This document shows positions 1 through 10,777 of a stretch of DNA of 64,000 nucleotides, in pieces. The notes under the pieces were generated by a model, which saw only the letters and a list, made by a program, of their open reading frames with translations, was not told the origin of the DNA and made no database searches. The DNA is from Symsagittifera roscoffensis (lineage: Eukaryota; Xenacoelomorpha; Acoela; Convolutidae): positions 16,815,018-16,879,017 of the forward strand of contig NC_087067.1 in the NCBI RefSeq assembly GCF_963678635.1, given 5' to 3'. How positions within the stretch are numbered: the stretch's first letter is position 1; every line of letters begins with the position of its first letter. Position numbers and translations under genes: made by a program.

Positions 1-1376
1 GTTGGGTATCGTTGGAGCAATTTCAGTATCGTTCGGGTACTATTTCATTAAAACTTAAGTGGTGGGGGGCACGATTGGCGCGGTCCGATTGTACCCTCCA
101 TCGATTACAAATTTCCGAGTTAAGGGTCTTAATTCGGGTATTTTGGTGCAAATGAGGGTATAGTACTATTCATTAACGACTACTAATAGGTTTTTATCCT
201 TATTACATATTATTTATCTCCTAATTAGACCCAAGAAACACCCAATTTTGTCGAAAATTATCGATTTTCGATCAAACTCTAGACCCCCAAATTTTTGGAT
301 ATCCGAGCTTTTCCGAACAACAAAAAGCTTTTATATAGGGAGTAGCTACGTAGTTCGATCCCCCTAACTAAAGAAACCGCGTGAAAAAAGACTCAGTGGA
401 AGTTGGAAAAAACCAAAATTTTTCGGTCAAAATTTCGATAATTTTCTGAATTTTGTCAATCTGTTTTGGGGATCGAGTTTTTGAGTTTTTATAGTTAGAG
501 CAATAAAATTTTTTGTGTTAGGAGCGTGCTAGCATAACGTGCTCGGCCGCCAGAAAAATTTTTGAGTAACCCTCCGATTAGCTCCGTAGATAGAGCTAAC
601 GACTTAAGGATCGGAAAAGGAAGGAATCGGAGGGTCCAAATTTGATAGTTATTGGCCAAATTTTTGTCTCCAAACCAATTTTGATCCGGTTTTTTGCACT
701 ATTTCAGTGCCGTACAGGGCTACTACGCTCGTTTCAATTATTTTTAGGCACTTTCGATAGGAATTGCGGAAAAAATTTCTCAGAACCTATATAGGTGGTG
801 AAAAAAGGCCATTTGGACAAACACGTTTTTGGCAATTTCTCAGAGACTAGTCATCCGATCGGGATAATATTGGTACCATAAGTCGACGTTTTGGACCACT
901 TTTCTGGACCGCAACCGTTTTTGGGTTGATAATCTCGGAAAAGAAATTTTTTTTAGAATTTGTTGGTTCGGAGGGTCCAAATTACAGATAACCCTCCGAG
1001 CGGCAGAAAATTTTATCAAAACACCTTTTTATCCAACTGGGAAGGTTGACCGTGTCAGCCAACCTAGTTTTAAGTCAGGTAGACCGCTTTTGGAGACTTT
1101 ATTGCGGTAACATAACCTTTTTTTTTTGATTTTTGGGGAACCCTCCGAGGTAACCCTCTGGAGTCAGCTAAGGCCCTTAGCAACCCTCCTTAGTGGAAAA
1201 TTTCCACGAGGTTATCCAAAGAAGTTAAGACAGCCCCCCATAGAGAATTTAGCTTGTTTTGACGCTTCCTGAAGTTAATTGAAGGCCCTTCTGAGTGAGG
1301 CTCAGAAATTTGAAAACTTTGGAGGTACCCTCCGAAGTAACCCTCCGGAGCATATTAAGCATCTTATTGACCCTCC
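1..1376. other. Non-coding 5' region of the giant retroelement, or its left flank
   Basis: There is no credible ORF here. The stretch is AT-rich with many short homopolymers. It contains a recurring CCCTCC motif in both orientations (for example 94-99, 570-575, 1141-1146, 1341-1346 and 1371-1376 forward; 629-634 and 970-975 as GGAGGG). TATA-like strings occur near 331-341 and 788-796. I infer that it is 5' untranslated or LTR-type sequence of the downstream element, because the motif runs up to the start of the gag duplication. It could instead be host flank. I found no matching copy downstream of the element. Confidence 0.4.
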
Positions 1377-1380
1377 TTAG
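1139..1380. repeat. Short direct repeat with the CCCTCC motif
   Basis: Two segments of about 55 bases (about 1139-1190 and about 1325-1380) share the same order of landmarks: ACCCTCCGA, then TAACCCTC.GGAG, then a spacer, then ACCCTCCTTAG. They are diverged but alignable by eye, and their starts lie about 186 bases apart. The second copy ends exactly where the 409-base gag-leader duplication begins. Confidence 0.5.
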
Positions 1381-1785
1381 CATTATATCAATACTGAGCA
1401 GGCCCTGTGTGTGTGTAACTCTAGCTGAGTCACTAAGATTGTCATTGAGAAACCTAAGAGACACTCTTGATACTTACGAGATCGAGGAGGCAGCGTTAAG
1501 TAATTTAACTTGAATTTGTTTGCGGTACGTGTGCGTCGCCATTAAATCATACGAGTATTGTTTTTTGTCACAAATCATGCAGCGCAGGGACTCGTTAGGA
1601 TTGACTACTAAGATTCCCAGGCTGAGCAAGGGCAGCACGCGAAAATTTAAAACTAGGCGTAGCCAGTCCTCGTTTAGCAGCGCCTCCGACGTGTTTGCCG
1701 AAACCGAATCGACTAAAGGTCAACCTGATCTTTCAGTGAGCGAAATGAGATTGAGGAGCGAGAAAAACCTCGATGGCGATCAAAG
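1377..1785 (+). repeat. 409-bp direct repeat, copy 1 (leader plus start of gag)
   Basis: This is nearly identical to 2240-2648 at an offset of 863 bases. I saw one mismatch, near 1450 (G here, A in copy 2). It spans a non-coding leader, the gag start codon at 1577 and the first 69 or so gag codons. The near-perfect identity points to a recent duplication or a template-switching event. It contrasts with the wear seen elsewhere in the element. Confidence 0.9.
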
Positions 1786-1849
1786 TTGTTCCCTACTCTC
1801 GTGCACTTGGAGCAGTCCGGGTGTGGGAGAGCTTTTTCATAGACTTTAG
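1577..1849 (+). pseudogene. Truncated duplicate of the gag 5' end
   Basis: The ATG at 1577 opens the same protein start as the real gag at 2440 (MQRRDSLG...). The match holds through 'NLDGDQ', up to base 1785. After that the sequence diverges into about 20 unrelated residues and a stop at 1849. It is therefore a broken 5' fragment created by the 863-base tandem duplication, not a separate gene. If this transcript leader is used, ribosomes would meet this short ORF before the full gag start. Confidence 0.7.
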
Positions 1850-2239
1850 AAATTTTCGATCAGAGGTTGCCTTGAGCCACTTAATAGGGCAGCTCGGGCA
1901 ACTAAAAGAAGACCTCGGTGGGTGTATTAGGCAAATACACACCCACTTGAGAAGACTGTGTCCTGGGCTTTGTTCTTTCGGATCGTTCCGATTGGGGGAA
2001 GTCTTTTTCTTTAAGACTAAGTTTTATTGATCTGTTTCTGAGTTATCACTGCTTTTTATCAAAGATTGTTTAATTTTAACAAAGCAGTGACTTGATAAAT
2101 TGTGTGGCGATAAATTGATAGTGACAAAAGGTCGCTGTCACCTATAGGATATTCTTATCTGATTATCTATTGTGTTTTGTGTGTTGATTATATCTTGTGA
2201 AAATTTTGTGATACTGTTATACTATACGACAGGGTTGTG
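1786..2239. other. Unique spacer between the two gag-leader copies, with hairpins
   Basis: This stretch is present only once. It contains several inverted repeats: an imperfect stem at about 1918-1946 (GTGGGTGTATT against AATACACACCCAC), a perfect 9-bp stem CACTGCTTT/AAAGCAGTG at 2047-2055 and 2081-2089, and GTGACA/TGTCAC a little downstream. The frame that runs across 1773-2030 has no recognisable content. It may be displaced LTR or leader sequence. Confidence 0.45.
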
Positions 2240-2648
2240 TTAGCATTATATCAATACTGAGCAGGCCCTGTGTGTGTGTAACTCTAGCTGAGTCACTAAG
2301 ATTGTCATTGAAAAACCTAAGAGACACTCTTGATACTTACGAGATCGAGGAGGCAGCGTTAAGTAATTTAACTTGAATTTGTTTGCGGTACGTGTGCGTC
2401 GCCATTAAATCATACGAGTATTGTTTTTTGTCACAAATCATGCAGCGCAGGGACTCGTTAGGATTGACTACTAAGATTCCCAGGCTGAGCAAGGGCAGCA
2501 CGCGAAAATTTAAAACTAGGCGTAGCCAGTCCTCGTTTAGCAGCGCCTCCGACGTGTTTGCCGAAACCGAATCGACTAAAGGTCAACCTGATCTTTCAGT
2601 GAGCGAAATGAGATTGAGGAGCGAGAAAAACCTCGATGGCGATCAAAG
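2240..2648 (+). repeat. 409-bp direct repeat, copy 2 (leader plus start of the full gag)
   Basis: Second copy of 1377-1785. Here the gag frame continues past the repeat end into the full-length gag, so this is the original position and 1377-1785 is the extra copy. Confidence 0.9.
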
Positions 2649-4820
2649 GCGGAGCGCCGAAGCCGGAACCGCGAGCGAAACGCTTGTAGACCCCTTTGAA
2701 GAGGGAGAACAGACGCTCATTCGACCCGACATTGAGCCGAGCGAGGACCTCGAGCGGGAGGAAGTCGAGAGGACGGAGGAGACCTCGGAGCGTTCCGAGG
2801 TCGAGCCGCGAGAGGAAGTGTTATTCAAGGGAATGTCCAAATCGGAGACCAAGAGTCACAGGTGGAGGGGAGAATACTCACATTCGGCTAGTACCCACTC
2901 ATCTCTGGCCAAGCAGAGCAACAACGCGATGATGTCGAGTATAAGCCCGAGTGAAGAATAACCGGGTTCGAAGGCCAAGAAGAGTTGGAAGTCTTTGTAC
3001 GACGAGCGCATGGCGTCACTACCAACTGTATGTTTAACTTCCAGTCATGACTACCCGGAGATAGCCCATCCGGATGTGAACTTCACGCCGTGCCCAAGGA
3101 ACGATATGAGCAGGAAGGCGTCGTCAGCCTCGCCGACCAGAACCATGTCAGATGGGATAACGATGGGAGCGTCATCATCCTTCTACAGATTAATGACGTC
3201 GATGAGCGAACAAAAAGGCGGCGCGTCATCAATTACCAGGCTGCAGCCGCAGTTGACCTCATCTTCTCTGGGATTAACCCCGTCATTTGGGGCCACTGGC
3301 GACATAAGTGACATGTTCGCTGGCGTAATGAATGGTCTGGATGAACTGAGACGGGACATAACAAAAGAATAGATCAGGTTGATGAGAGAGCTCACAAAGG
3401 TCAGGAGAATCTGAGAGATGAACTAACGCACGTGAAGTCGCAGGCGAGGGTTGATCAAGCTCAGTTGATTCGCAACACCGATCAATGCCTGGCGGAGAGC
3501 CTGGCACAGGCAAACAAGGAGTCATACGAAAGAGAGGCTAGGATGACCAGGGAGATCGAACGATTGTTGAACGATCATGATAGTACCTACGCCCACACGA
3601 TGACTAGCCTGGAGAAGAGGTTAGATGCAAAGTCTGACTTAATGATGCGGAAGAATGACGCGATCCTGAATGGGAGTAGTTGGCAGGAGCATTCCAACCC
3701 AAGGGAGTGCTCACGCCATGCGAATGATGGAGATGGTACGGGCAGCAATGCCAGGGCCCAGCAAAGCTCGAAAACGAACTACGAACCTAGAAACAAGTCA
3801 ACCGAGAGAGGAGAGAGGTCAAGAAGGACACTGAATAAGCCGAAGTCATATAAAGACGAGTCAGACGGCTGCATTGATACTTGGATAGAGGTGATGAAGT
3901 TACACTTTGAGGAAGAGAATCTCTCCAAGAAACAAGAGTGCAGCGCGCTGACGAGCAATCTGGAGGGTACTGCATTAAGTTGTGTAATGGCGAAAAGAGC
4001 CAATGAGAGAGACAGCGCTCGCAAGATATTCGACATCCTGCTGAATCGTTTCGGCTCTGGAGTACAAGGGCACCAGGCTATGGTGAAGTTCGAAAAGAGG
4101 CGTCAAAGAGATGACGAATCCATAGATAAATTTTTGGACGACCTTGAATTGCTTAGGAGGAGAAGCAACCCAGATGAGAGAATATCCGAGCGAAACTTGG
4201 CGATTGCTTCGAAGTTCATGGACGGAGTAAGGAGTGAGGAGTTGAAGACGATGTTGGCCACACACTTCACCCTGTCGCTTGACCAGGTATCCACGCCCGA
4301 CGATTTGCGTATGAAGTCACGCGAGTATTTACTCATAAAACCGAGGGCGCAAAACCGTTACAGCAATTATGGCAAATATAGCGGGACAAACACTGGTGCG
4401 AATTCCAGTTGGTACAAACCTCGCGATGACATGGATAAGAGGAGGTCGTGTGCGAATTGTGGTTCGATGGACCATCACGTTTCCGCGTGTTCTGCATACA
4501 AACAGAACATGAAGGCGATAGGCTACTTTCTCGAGGACGCCGACGCGACCGACGAGGATCATGAAGAGTACGTCAGAGGGCTCATCATGAAATATGGTCC
4601 GAGGTGTTTCTTCTGTAATTTGGAGGGACACTTCAAGTCGGATTGTACTCAATTTTGGGATGCAGTAGCGGACGCGAAACATCCCCGCCACGAAGAGGCG
4701 CTTTCGGGTGTCAAGGCCAGTCGAGCACGTCTGATGAACGAGGCTGCATCTCGGAGAAAGGAGACGACACCGAGCACCTTCACGACCAAAAAAGTTAGAC
4801 ATTGCCTGACGAGGTGGTAG
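2440..4820 (+). pseudogene. gag: Ty3/Gypsy-like gag (capsid and nucleocapsid), disrupted
   Basis: Structural polyprotein of the giant element. The first in-frame ATG is at 2440. The frame is broken by TAA at 2959-2961 and by a one-base frameshift in the short A run at about 3363-3368; it then runs open to 4820. The N-terminal part is low-complexity, charged and serine-rich. The middle (coding from about 3,850 to 4,350) resembles a retrotransposon capsid: a helical segment around 'WIEVMKLHFEEENL' followed by 'KIFDILLNRFGS' and 'SIDKFLDDLELL'. Two CX2CX4HX4C zinc knuckles follow, at residues 340-353 and 392-405 when counted from 3432. The knuckles are 38 residues apart, which is unusually far. 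The end overlaps the protease frame by a few bases in a different frame. A stop in the protease frame at 4796-4798 means any programmed shift would have to occur after that point. I read this as decay. Confidence 0.85.
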
Positions 4821-6238
4821 CCTCGAACCTTGAGGCAGAGTCGTCTAGCCCACTCAAGGTGGATTACGGCCTGGCGGCAAGGACAGCGCTGCAGAATGTC
4901 AAACAGGACCTAGCCACGAAAGAAGTGGAGCAATGGGTGAGGTCGGAGCTGGAGAGCACAGATCTTCGGGAAAGTTTTAATGTTCTGGGTAAAACGACGA
5001 AAGTAGAAGACAAAGAGGAACCCAAGAAACAGGGACTAAAGCTGAACGTTATATCTGGTAAAACTTTCGGCATGACGAGGGAGGGGAACAAAATAATGTC
5101 CATCATCTCAGTCGCAGGGCACCAGGTGGTCAAGAACTTGAGCGAACCATCCGAGATTACACTAGTCCACCTGGACATCTATGCCGACTACCTGAAGGAG
5201 AAAGGTCCAAAACTGGACTCCAGGGCAGTGCGAGCGCTGCTCACAACGGGAGGTCCGAGGCTGATGAAAGTGGACGGACATTATATTGATGTCCATGGCC
5301 CTTACCCGATCCTAATGAATGTGGATGGCATCAATATCTACACGGAAGCTCACATAACTGATGCGAACGATCAGATTGGCCGGATATACATTGGTCAAGA
5401 GGAGCTGAAGGTTAGACGAATCGGACACAACGCGATGCTCGAACAAGATGCGGTGCATATAGGTTGCGAGGCCGATCTGGCTGCGCACGTGCTGGATGTG
5501 CAAGGCAGGCAACTTTCCGTAAAGGGATTGCTAGACACGGGAGCAGTGGGTAGTGTCATGCCAGTCAAGACTTGGACCGAGATGGGTTTCGAGAGGTCGG
5601 ATCTCATACCGACAAACATCAGGTTGGCAGCGGCCAATCAGGGAGCGACCTATGTGACTGGACGAACCCCGATCATTTCACTGCAGCTCGGAGGAAGACA
5701 TCTTTGGATGAGCTTCCTAGTAGTGGAGAATTTGGACGAATCCGATCAGTTCATCTTAGGAAGGGATTTCGTTCGCAACTTTGACATCACGATCGATCTC
5801 AATGACGGGTTGATTAGGATCAAGGATCCTGAGAGAAAGTATGAAAAGAGACCCCTTAATAAGATCTTAATTAATCAGGCCAAGGTGCCGATTTTTCTGG
5901 ATCGAAAAGTTAGATTAAAACCAAACCAAGCCGTAGTAGCGACGTTTAGGATGAGGAACTTGAATGAACTCAGCAATGACAGACAGGTGTGTCTGGTACC
6001 AAATCCAAACAGTAAAAACTCGGCTATTTTAGGAAGAAGCTTCTCACTCACTCAGAGCGGACTGTGTGTGAGTGTGTTATTGAACACAGAAGCAACAACA
6101 GTGGCAATACAGAGGGGAAAGAAACTTGGCTACGCTTTGCCTCTGAACAGAGACTTTCAGAGTGTGGAGAACTTGAAAAAGTTTGATGTAACTAAATGTC
6201 CATTACATGCGAACCAAGAATGTATAAGAAAAGAGTGA
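4802..6238 (+). pseudogene. pol: pol segment 1: aspartic protease and spacer
   Basis: An open frame of 478 codons with no ATG needed at its start, so it was probably translated as a gag-pol fusion. It has the retropepsin signature LLDTGAVGSVMP (DTG at residues 245-247) and the second conserved block FILGRDF (residues 318-323). The C-terminal part has the KKLGYALPL motif that commonly precedes RT in Gypsy polyproteins. The 240 residues before the protease are unusually long and unassigned. The frame ends at 6238, while the RT frame is shifted by one base. The junction lies around 6,220-6,238, where both frames read through similar sequence. This is a disabling frameshift, not a natural gene boundary. 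Confidence 0.8.
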
Positions 6239-8793
6239 ATGAATTGAAATCTTCTAGGAAATTGTTTTCAATGAAGTCGGAAACAGATGATGGGCTGTCT
6301 AGTTGTTCCAACTTTCCTGAGAGGCCAACGGAAGCACAGTTAGCAGCGAATAAACCTGTCCTACCTGAGATAGAACATCTGAAGGGTAAGATATCAGACA
6401 AGGAACTAGATTCGCTCAGAGCGGTGCTAAATCGGAACGCAGACGTTTTTTCGAAGCATAAGGCCGACATAGGTTGTTGTAATTTTGTAGAACACGAGAT
6501 TGAGATAGAAGAGGGCTCGGTACCTCATAGGGAAGGGGCGAGAAGAATGACCCCAAACAAGTCAGAAGTGTGTAGGAAGGAGATCGAGATGTTAATGGAG
6601 TACGACATGATCGAGCCGTCGAAGTCCCCATGGGCTTGTGGCGTGGTCATGGCGAAAAAGAAAGGGGGACAACTCAGATTTTGTTGTGATTTCCGTTATC
6701 TGAACGCAGTGACTATAAAGGACGCATACCCGATTCCCCGCATCGATGAGAGCCTATCCTAGCTGGGAGACGCGAAGTTCTTCACGACGTTGGATTTGGG
6801 CTCTGCGTTCTGGCAAGTGCCACTCAGAAAGCAAGATCGAGAGAAAACAGGCTTCGCGTGTGAGCTGGGATTGTTCCAGTGGAAGAGGATGCCATTCGGA
6901 TTGTGCAACGCGACGGCCACATTCCAGCGACTGATGGCCCAGGCACTCACGAGCGTCACTAAGAAATACGGGAATCTCATCATGTGTTATGTCGATGATG
7001 TCGTGATTGCAACACCAACCTTAGAAGACCACATAGAGAGGTTGGAGGAGGTGTTTTCTTGCATGAAGCAGGCGGGTCTGAAATGTAAACCCTCTAATTG
7101 TGAAATCCTTAGGGATTCCATTAAGTATCTGGGCCGCCTGGTTGACAAACATGGAGTGAGACCAGATCCCGAAGCGGTTGAAGCGGTGCTGACCTGGGAG
7201 GCACCTAAGACAGATACACAGCTGATGAGTTTTTTGGGATTCGCTAATTATTATCGAGAGTTCATCAAGGGGTATGCTGACAAAATATACCCCATGCAGA
7301 GGTTGATGAGAAACAAGGGCAAAAAGTTCACCTGGACTGATGAGGCACAAGTTTCATTTGAAAACATCAAACGTGAACTTTGCGAGGCACCGGTCCTCGG
7401 CATGCCGACAGAGAAGGGGATGTTCGTGCTGGACACGGATGCATCAGTGGTTGCGATATCGGGCATAATTCACCAGGAGCAGGAGTGGAACGGGAGAACG
7501 GTTCTTCGTCCGATAGCCTACGGGAGTAAAGTCCTGAGTGATACTGAAATGAAGTACGGCGCACCAAAAGCGGAGATGTTTGCGGTGATCACTTTCGTGG
7601 AAAAATACAGGGCCTACCTGGGGAGTGCTCCCTTCAAGTTACGTGTGGATAATCGTGCCCTTGCCTGGCTGAAAACCTATTCGATGGACCAAAGTTATAT
7701 TGGTCGTTGGATCGTGCGCCTGGATGGATACCACATGATCATAGAGCACCGTACCCGTGACAAGCATCAGAACGCAGATAGCCTCAGTAAAAAGACAGAA
7801 TTTTATGAGCGCCTCGAGGATAAACAGGCAAACCAATCAGAAATCAAAGACGGGTTTTCCTTTCTGGACAAAGAAACCTACGAAAAACTGCCACTTACTA
7901 GGTGGTTAGACAAGTCAGGGCATCCTATACCCGGACACCCTGACCTTCCAGTGGAGACGGCCGCGGAGATAAGGCTTTTAACCAGAGGCGAGCCCGTTCC
8001 GTTGGATCTGCTGGTTCGATCCAACTTGGTGCAGCAAGAATTTACCAGATTAGGTATAAACAGCATGGCTCTATTGAACAGGACGGTGAACGTGGCGCCG
8101 GACGTCATGGGAAAGCTCCGTGACTTGTTGGACACGGAAGTGGATAGGCATGATCGTGAATGGATGGAGACCATGCAGCGGTTGACTGTCACCGAGAGAA
8201 CAGAGAAGAGGCCAGTGTCCATTCGCAGCCGAGGCGTTGAACGGGATTGCAGGTCGATTGTCAACCAGCTGGTGAGCTCGATGCCGAAGGAGGTCTTGTT
8301 GAGAACTTCGTTCACTGAATATGGAACACTGAATCAGAACCAAACTACTGAGGAAGTCAGGATCAGGTCGAAATCTAGCTTCAAGAGGAGAGTGCATTTC
8401 ACGGATGCAAAAGAAGAATACGAGCCGAGCCCAGATTATTCGTCCGTGGACGAGACAATGTCCGGGGAGTCTGATACCTTCGAGCCAGTCAAGGACGACA
8501 CGTCTGAGGAGTCAGACACCTTTGAGCCCGTGCAGGACGACTTGTCCGGGGAGAGGTTGACGAGACCACCTAGGGGTCGAATTTTGTCCGGGGAGTCGGG
8601 TTCGAAGCGACCGATGGACAGAGTTTTGTCCGGGGAGTCGAGAAACATCTCAGACGACTTGGAATATGATGTTGAGGAATCAGTCGACTCAAGTGTTGAC
8701 TCGAGGCCCCAGTCCTGGGACAACACGTCTGAAACAACTTCCAATTCAGTAGATATGTCAGAGATCGCAATCCACTCCTTATTGGTAGACTAG
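6196..8793 (+). pseudogene. pol: pol segment 2: reverse transcriptase, RNase H and acidic linker
   Basis: RNA-templated DNA polymerase of the element. In order: RT fingers (KSPWACGVVMAKKKGG, then RFCCDFRYLN), an in-frame TAG at 6760-6762 just before LGDAKFFTTLDLGSAFWQ, FGLCNATATFQRLM, and the catalytic YVDD at 6988-6999. Next come the Ty3-type FLGFANYYREFI block and RNase H (VLDTDASVVAISGII at about 7427-7470, then LRPIAYGSK, KAEMFAVITFVEKYRAYL and RVDNRALAWL). After RNase H (about 7,800) lies a spacer of about 330 residues. It has a repeated acidic motif around SGES and FEPV.DD (8,446-8,650). The frame ends at TAG 8791-8793. The stop at 6760 reads as a CAG to TAG change, because the family normally has Gln there. 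The domain order (protease, RT, RNase H, integrase) is Ty3-like, not copia-like. Confidence 0.92.
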
Positions 8794-9420
8794 AAGCAGC
8801 GTGGGCTGGACCGAGAAACACATCAGGACCCAGACAGGGACAGATACACCTCAGATGAAGAGGGCACTGTGTTAGATAATGCCGCAGACTAGCTCGAGCT
8901 GATAGCAGTTTCGAAACGCCCAACCAGATTGCTGCCACATGGTACGGTCGTCAGTACCAATCTGGAACCATCTGTGCAGGAAGCAACGCCTTTGAAAAAG
9001 ATATGGTGTGTCAAGTTGATGGACGATGCTCATGCTCCGGAGATAATGAGTGGGCAAATGATTGAGGTAAAGACGTATTTGAAAGCCAGATACAGGCTGT
9101 CGGATCTCCTAAGGGGTCAACGAAATGATAGAATGACGAGCAGTCTGAAGAGATGGATCGAGAATGGAGGACCTGACAAGGGAGACTTAGAAGAAGACAG
9201 CTACAAGATCTTGAAGCAATTCTACCTGAAGCGAAACGACTTGTTGTACCTGAATAAGGACGGAATCTTTGCCTGCAAGCGAAAAGAGGAGGACGAGGTC
9301 CTCTATAAAAACAATTCAATAGTGTTACCACAGTTGTACCAGACCGAATTGCTCTTTCGCTCACATGATCAGATGGGCCATCAAGGCGTGGACAAAGTGT
9401 ATAACAGGATACAGAAATGA
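8794..9420 (+). pseudogene. pol: pol segment 3: linker and integrase HHCC finger (partial)
   Basis: Same frame as the RT segment, but after two more stops (8791-8793 and TAG at 8890-8892). The open part is 8893-9420. The C-terminal end carries the histidine half of the integrase zinc finger (LPQLYQTELLFRSHDQMGHQG, then VDKVYNRIQK) and ends at TGA 9418-9420, which reads as CGA to TGA. The following bases still encode FEWPGL in the same frame. The cysteine half of the finger is missing, apparently lost by deletion between about 9,440 and 9,480, where the frame also changes. Confidence 0.75.
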
Positions 9421-9484
9421 TTCGAATGGCCGGGATTGAAAAAGGCTTGATCCCAGGAAACTAAGGTTCCCCCTACAGTCAATA

Positions 9485-10777
9485 GAGTCGTCAGGTTTCA
9501 ACGAAGTGGTGCAAATTGACCATCAGAAAATTTGCTTGACAGCAACGGGCTATAATCAGGTGCTGGTAATGATCGACCATTTTACGAAGTATGCGGAAGC
9601 AGCACCCTGCATGACAGCATCGGCGGAAGAAACATGTGATCATTTGATAAATGTGTGGATAGCGAGGCATGGCTGCCCCATCACGTTCCAATCGGACAAT
9701 GGCAAAGCATTCGTGGGCGATCTCACGAAGGAGTTGATGAAAAGGTCGCACGTAGCGCAGGCCCACTCGACCACTTACTTCCCGCAAACGAATGGCCTAG
9801 TCGAGAGGCAAAATCGCACACTGGTATCCATGCTGAGAGTCTACTGCTCGCGTTACATGGATGACTGGGACAAGCACTTGCCGCAAGTGATGGGTGCTTA
9901 CAACAGCACGGAGCATTCCACCACGGGAATAAGTCCGGACATGATGTTAACGGGTCATGAAAAAGCGCTCCCATTGACGTTTTTCTACCCTGAATATGAG
10001 GGGAAGAGGACAGCACCGCAAACGTACGTGCGGGATGTTATTAGAAGACAGCAGGACCTCAATGACTTATGCAGGAGGAATACGCAACAGACGCAAATTA
10101 GACAAAAAAGGAGGTTTGATAAAAGGACAGCTGATGCGAAAGCCTACTCAGTTGGCGACTACGTCTGGGTGTTCCAGGAAGTGGTTCCACCAAAAGGAAC
10201 CAAGAAGTTATTAAAGAAATGGCGTGGTCCATTTCAGATAACAGAAGTGCACCAAGGAGGTCGTTTTTATCGATTGAGCACTGGAAGAGCAGCTCATTAT
10301 GAAAACATCAAACCACACAATGCCTCACCAGAGGATTGGTGCATCCCAGCGGACATGCAAGAGGGAGACTATTTGATAGTGGATCCTGCTTGTGAATTGA
10401 ATGAAAGGGGTACTCGCGACAAGAACGACGGGAATGAGGTGATGGACGATTGCGATCTACCACTGGATCTCGAGTTGACCGAGCGAGTAGAGGTGGACGA
10501 TGAAACTCTACCCTATGCCGAAGAAGACTGGGACTGCCCGGAACAAACCGAAATTGACAAAGGAATACAGCCTGACTTTCCTCTCACTATGGAAACACGC
10601 CAAAGCAAGAGAGGAAAGAACCAGAAGAAATACAATCCGTACGGCGAGGATTTCGTTGTAGACAGGATAGTTGTAAGTGATGTCATAGACTCGCTGGTGG
10701 GACTGGACGAAGTGGCGATGCTAGAAGAAATCGACCTGGTGAACGATATGGATCAAGATTGGATCGACGATCGATGA
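9485..10777 (+). pseudogene. pol: pol segment 4: integrase catalytic core and C-terminal domain
   Basis: DDE integrase that would join the cDNA to host DNA. The catalytic residues are intact: D in VQIDHQ (residue 5 counted from 9506), D in FQSDNGKAF (residue 64) and E in NGLVERQN (residue 100). The last two have 35 residues between them, as in retroviral and Ty3 enzymes. The C-terminal region has a GPY/F-type module (KKLLKKWRGPFQITEV, then FYRLSTGR). A long acidic tail follows. The frame stops at TGA 10775-10777, a change from CGA by a single transition. The same frame then runs straight on into the macro domain, so integrase and macro domain were probably one polypeptide. Confidence 0.9.

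Noticed and set aside
340-375. tRNA-like T-loop string AGTTCGATCCCCCT
   Set aside because: No acceptor, D or anticodon stems can be drawn around it.
1773-2030. Open frame of 85 codons between the gag copies
   Set aside because: No recognisable content; it overlaps hairpins and the truncated gag duplicate, and looks accidental.
4785-4800. Programmed -1 frameshift signal at the A-run near the gag end
   Set aside because: The pol frame has a stop at 4796-4798 just downstream of the A-run, so slippage there could not give a gag-pol fusion.
6196-6238. ATG at 6196 as the true start of a separate RT gene
   Set aside because: It lies in the region where the protease frame and RT frame overlap. The family expresses these as one polyprotein, so this is a frameshift point.
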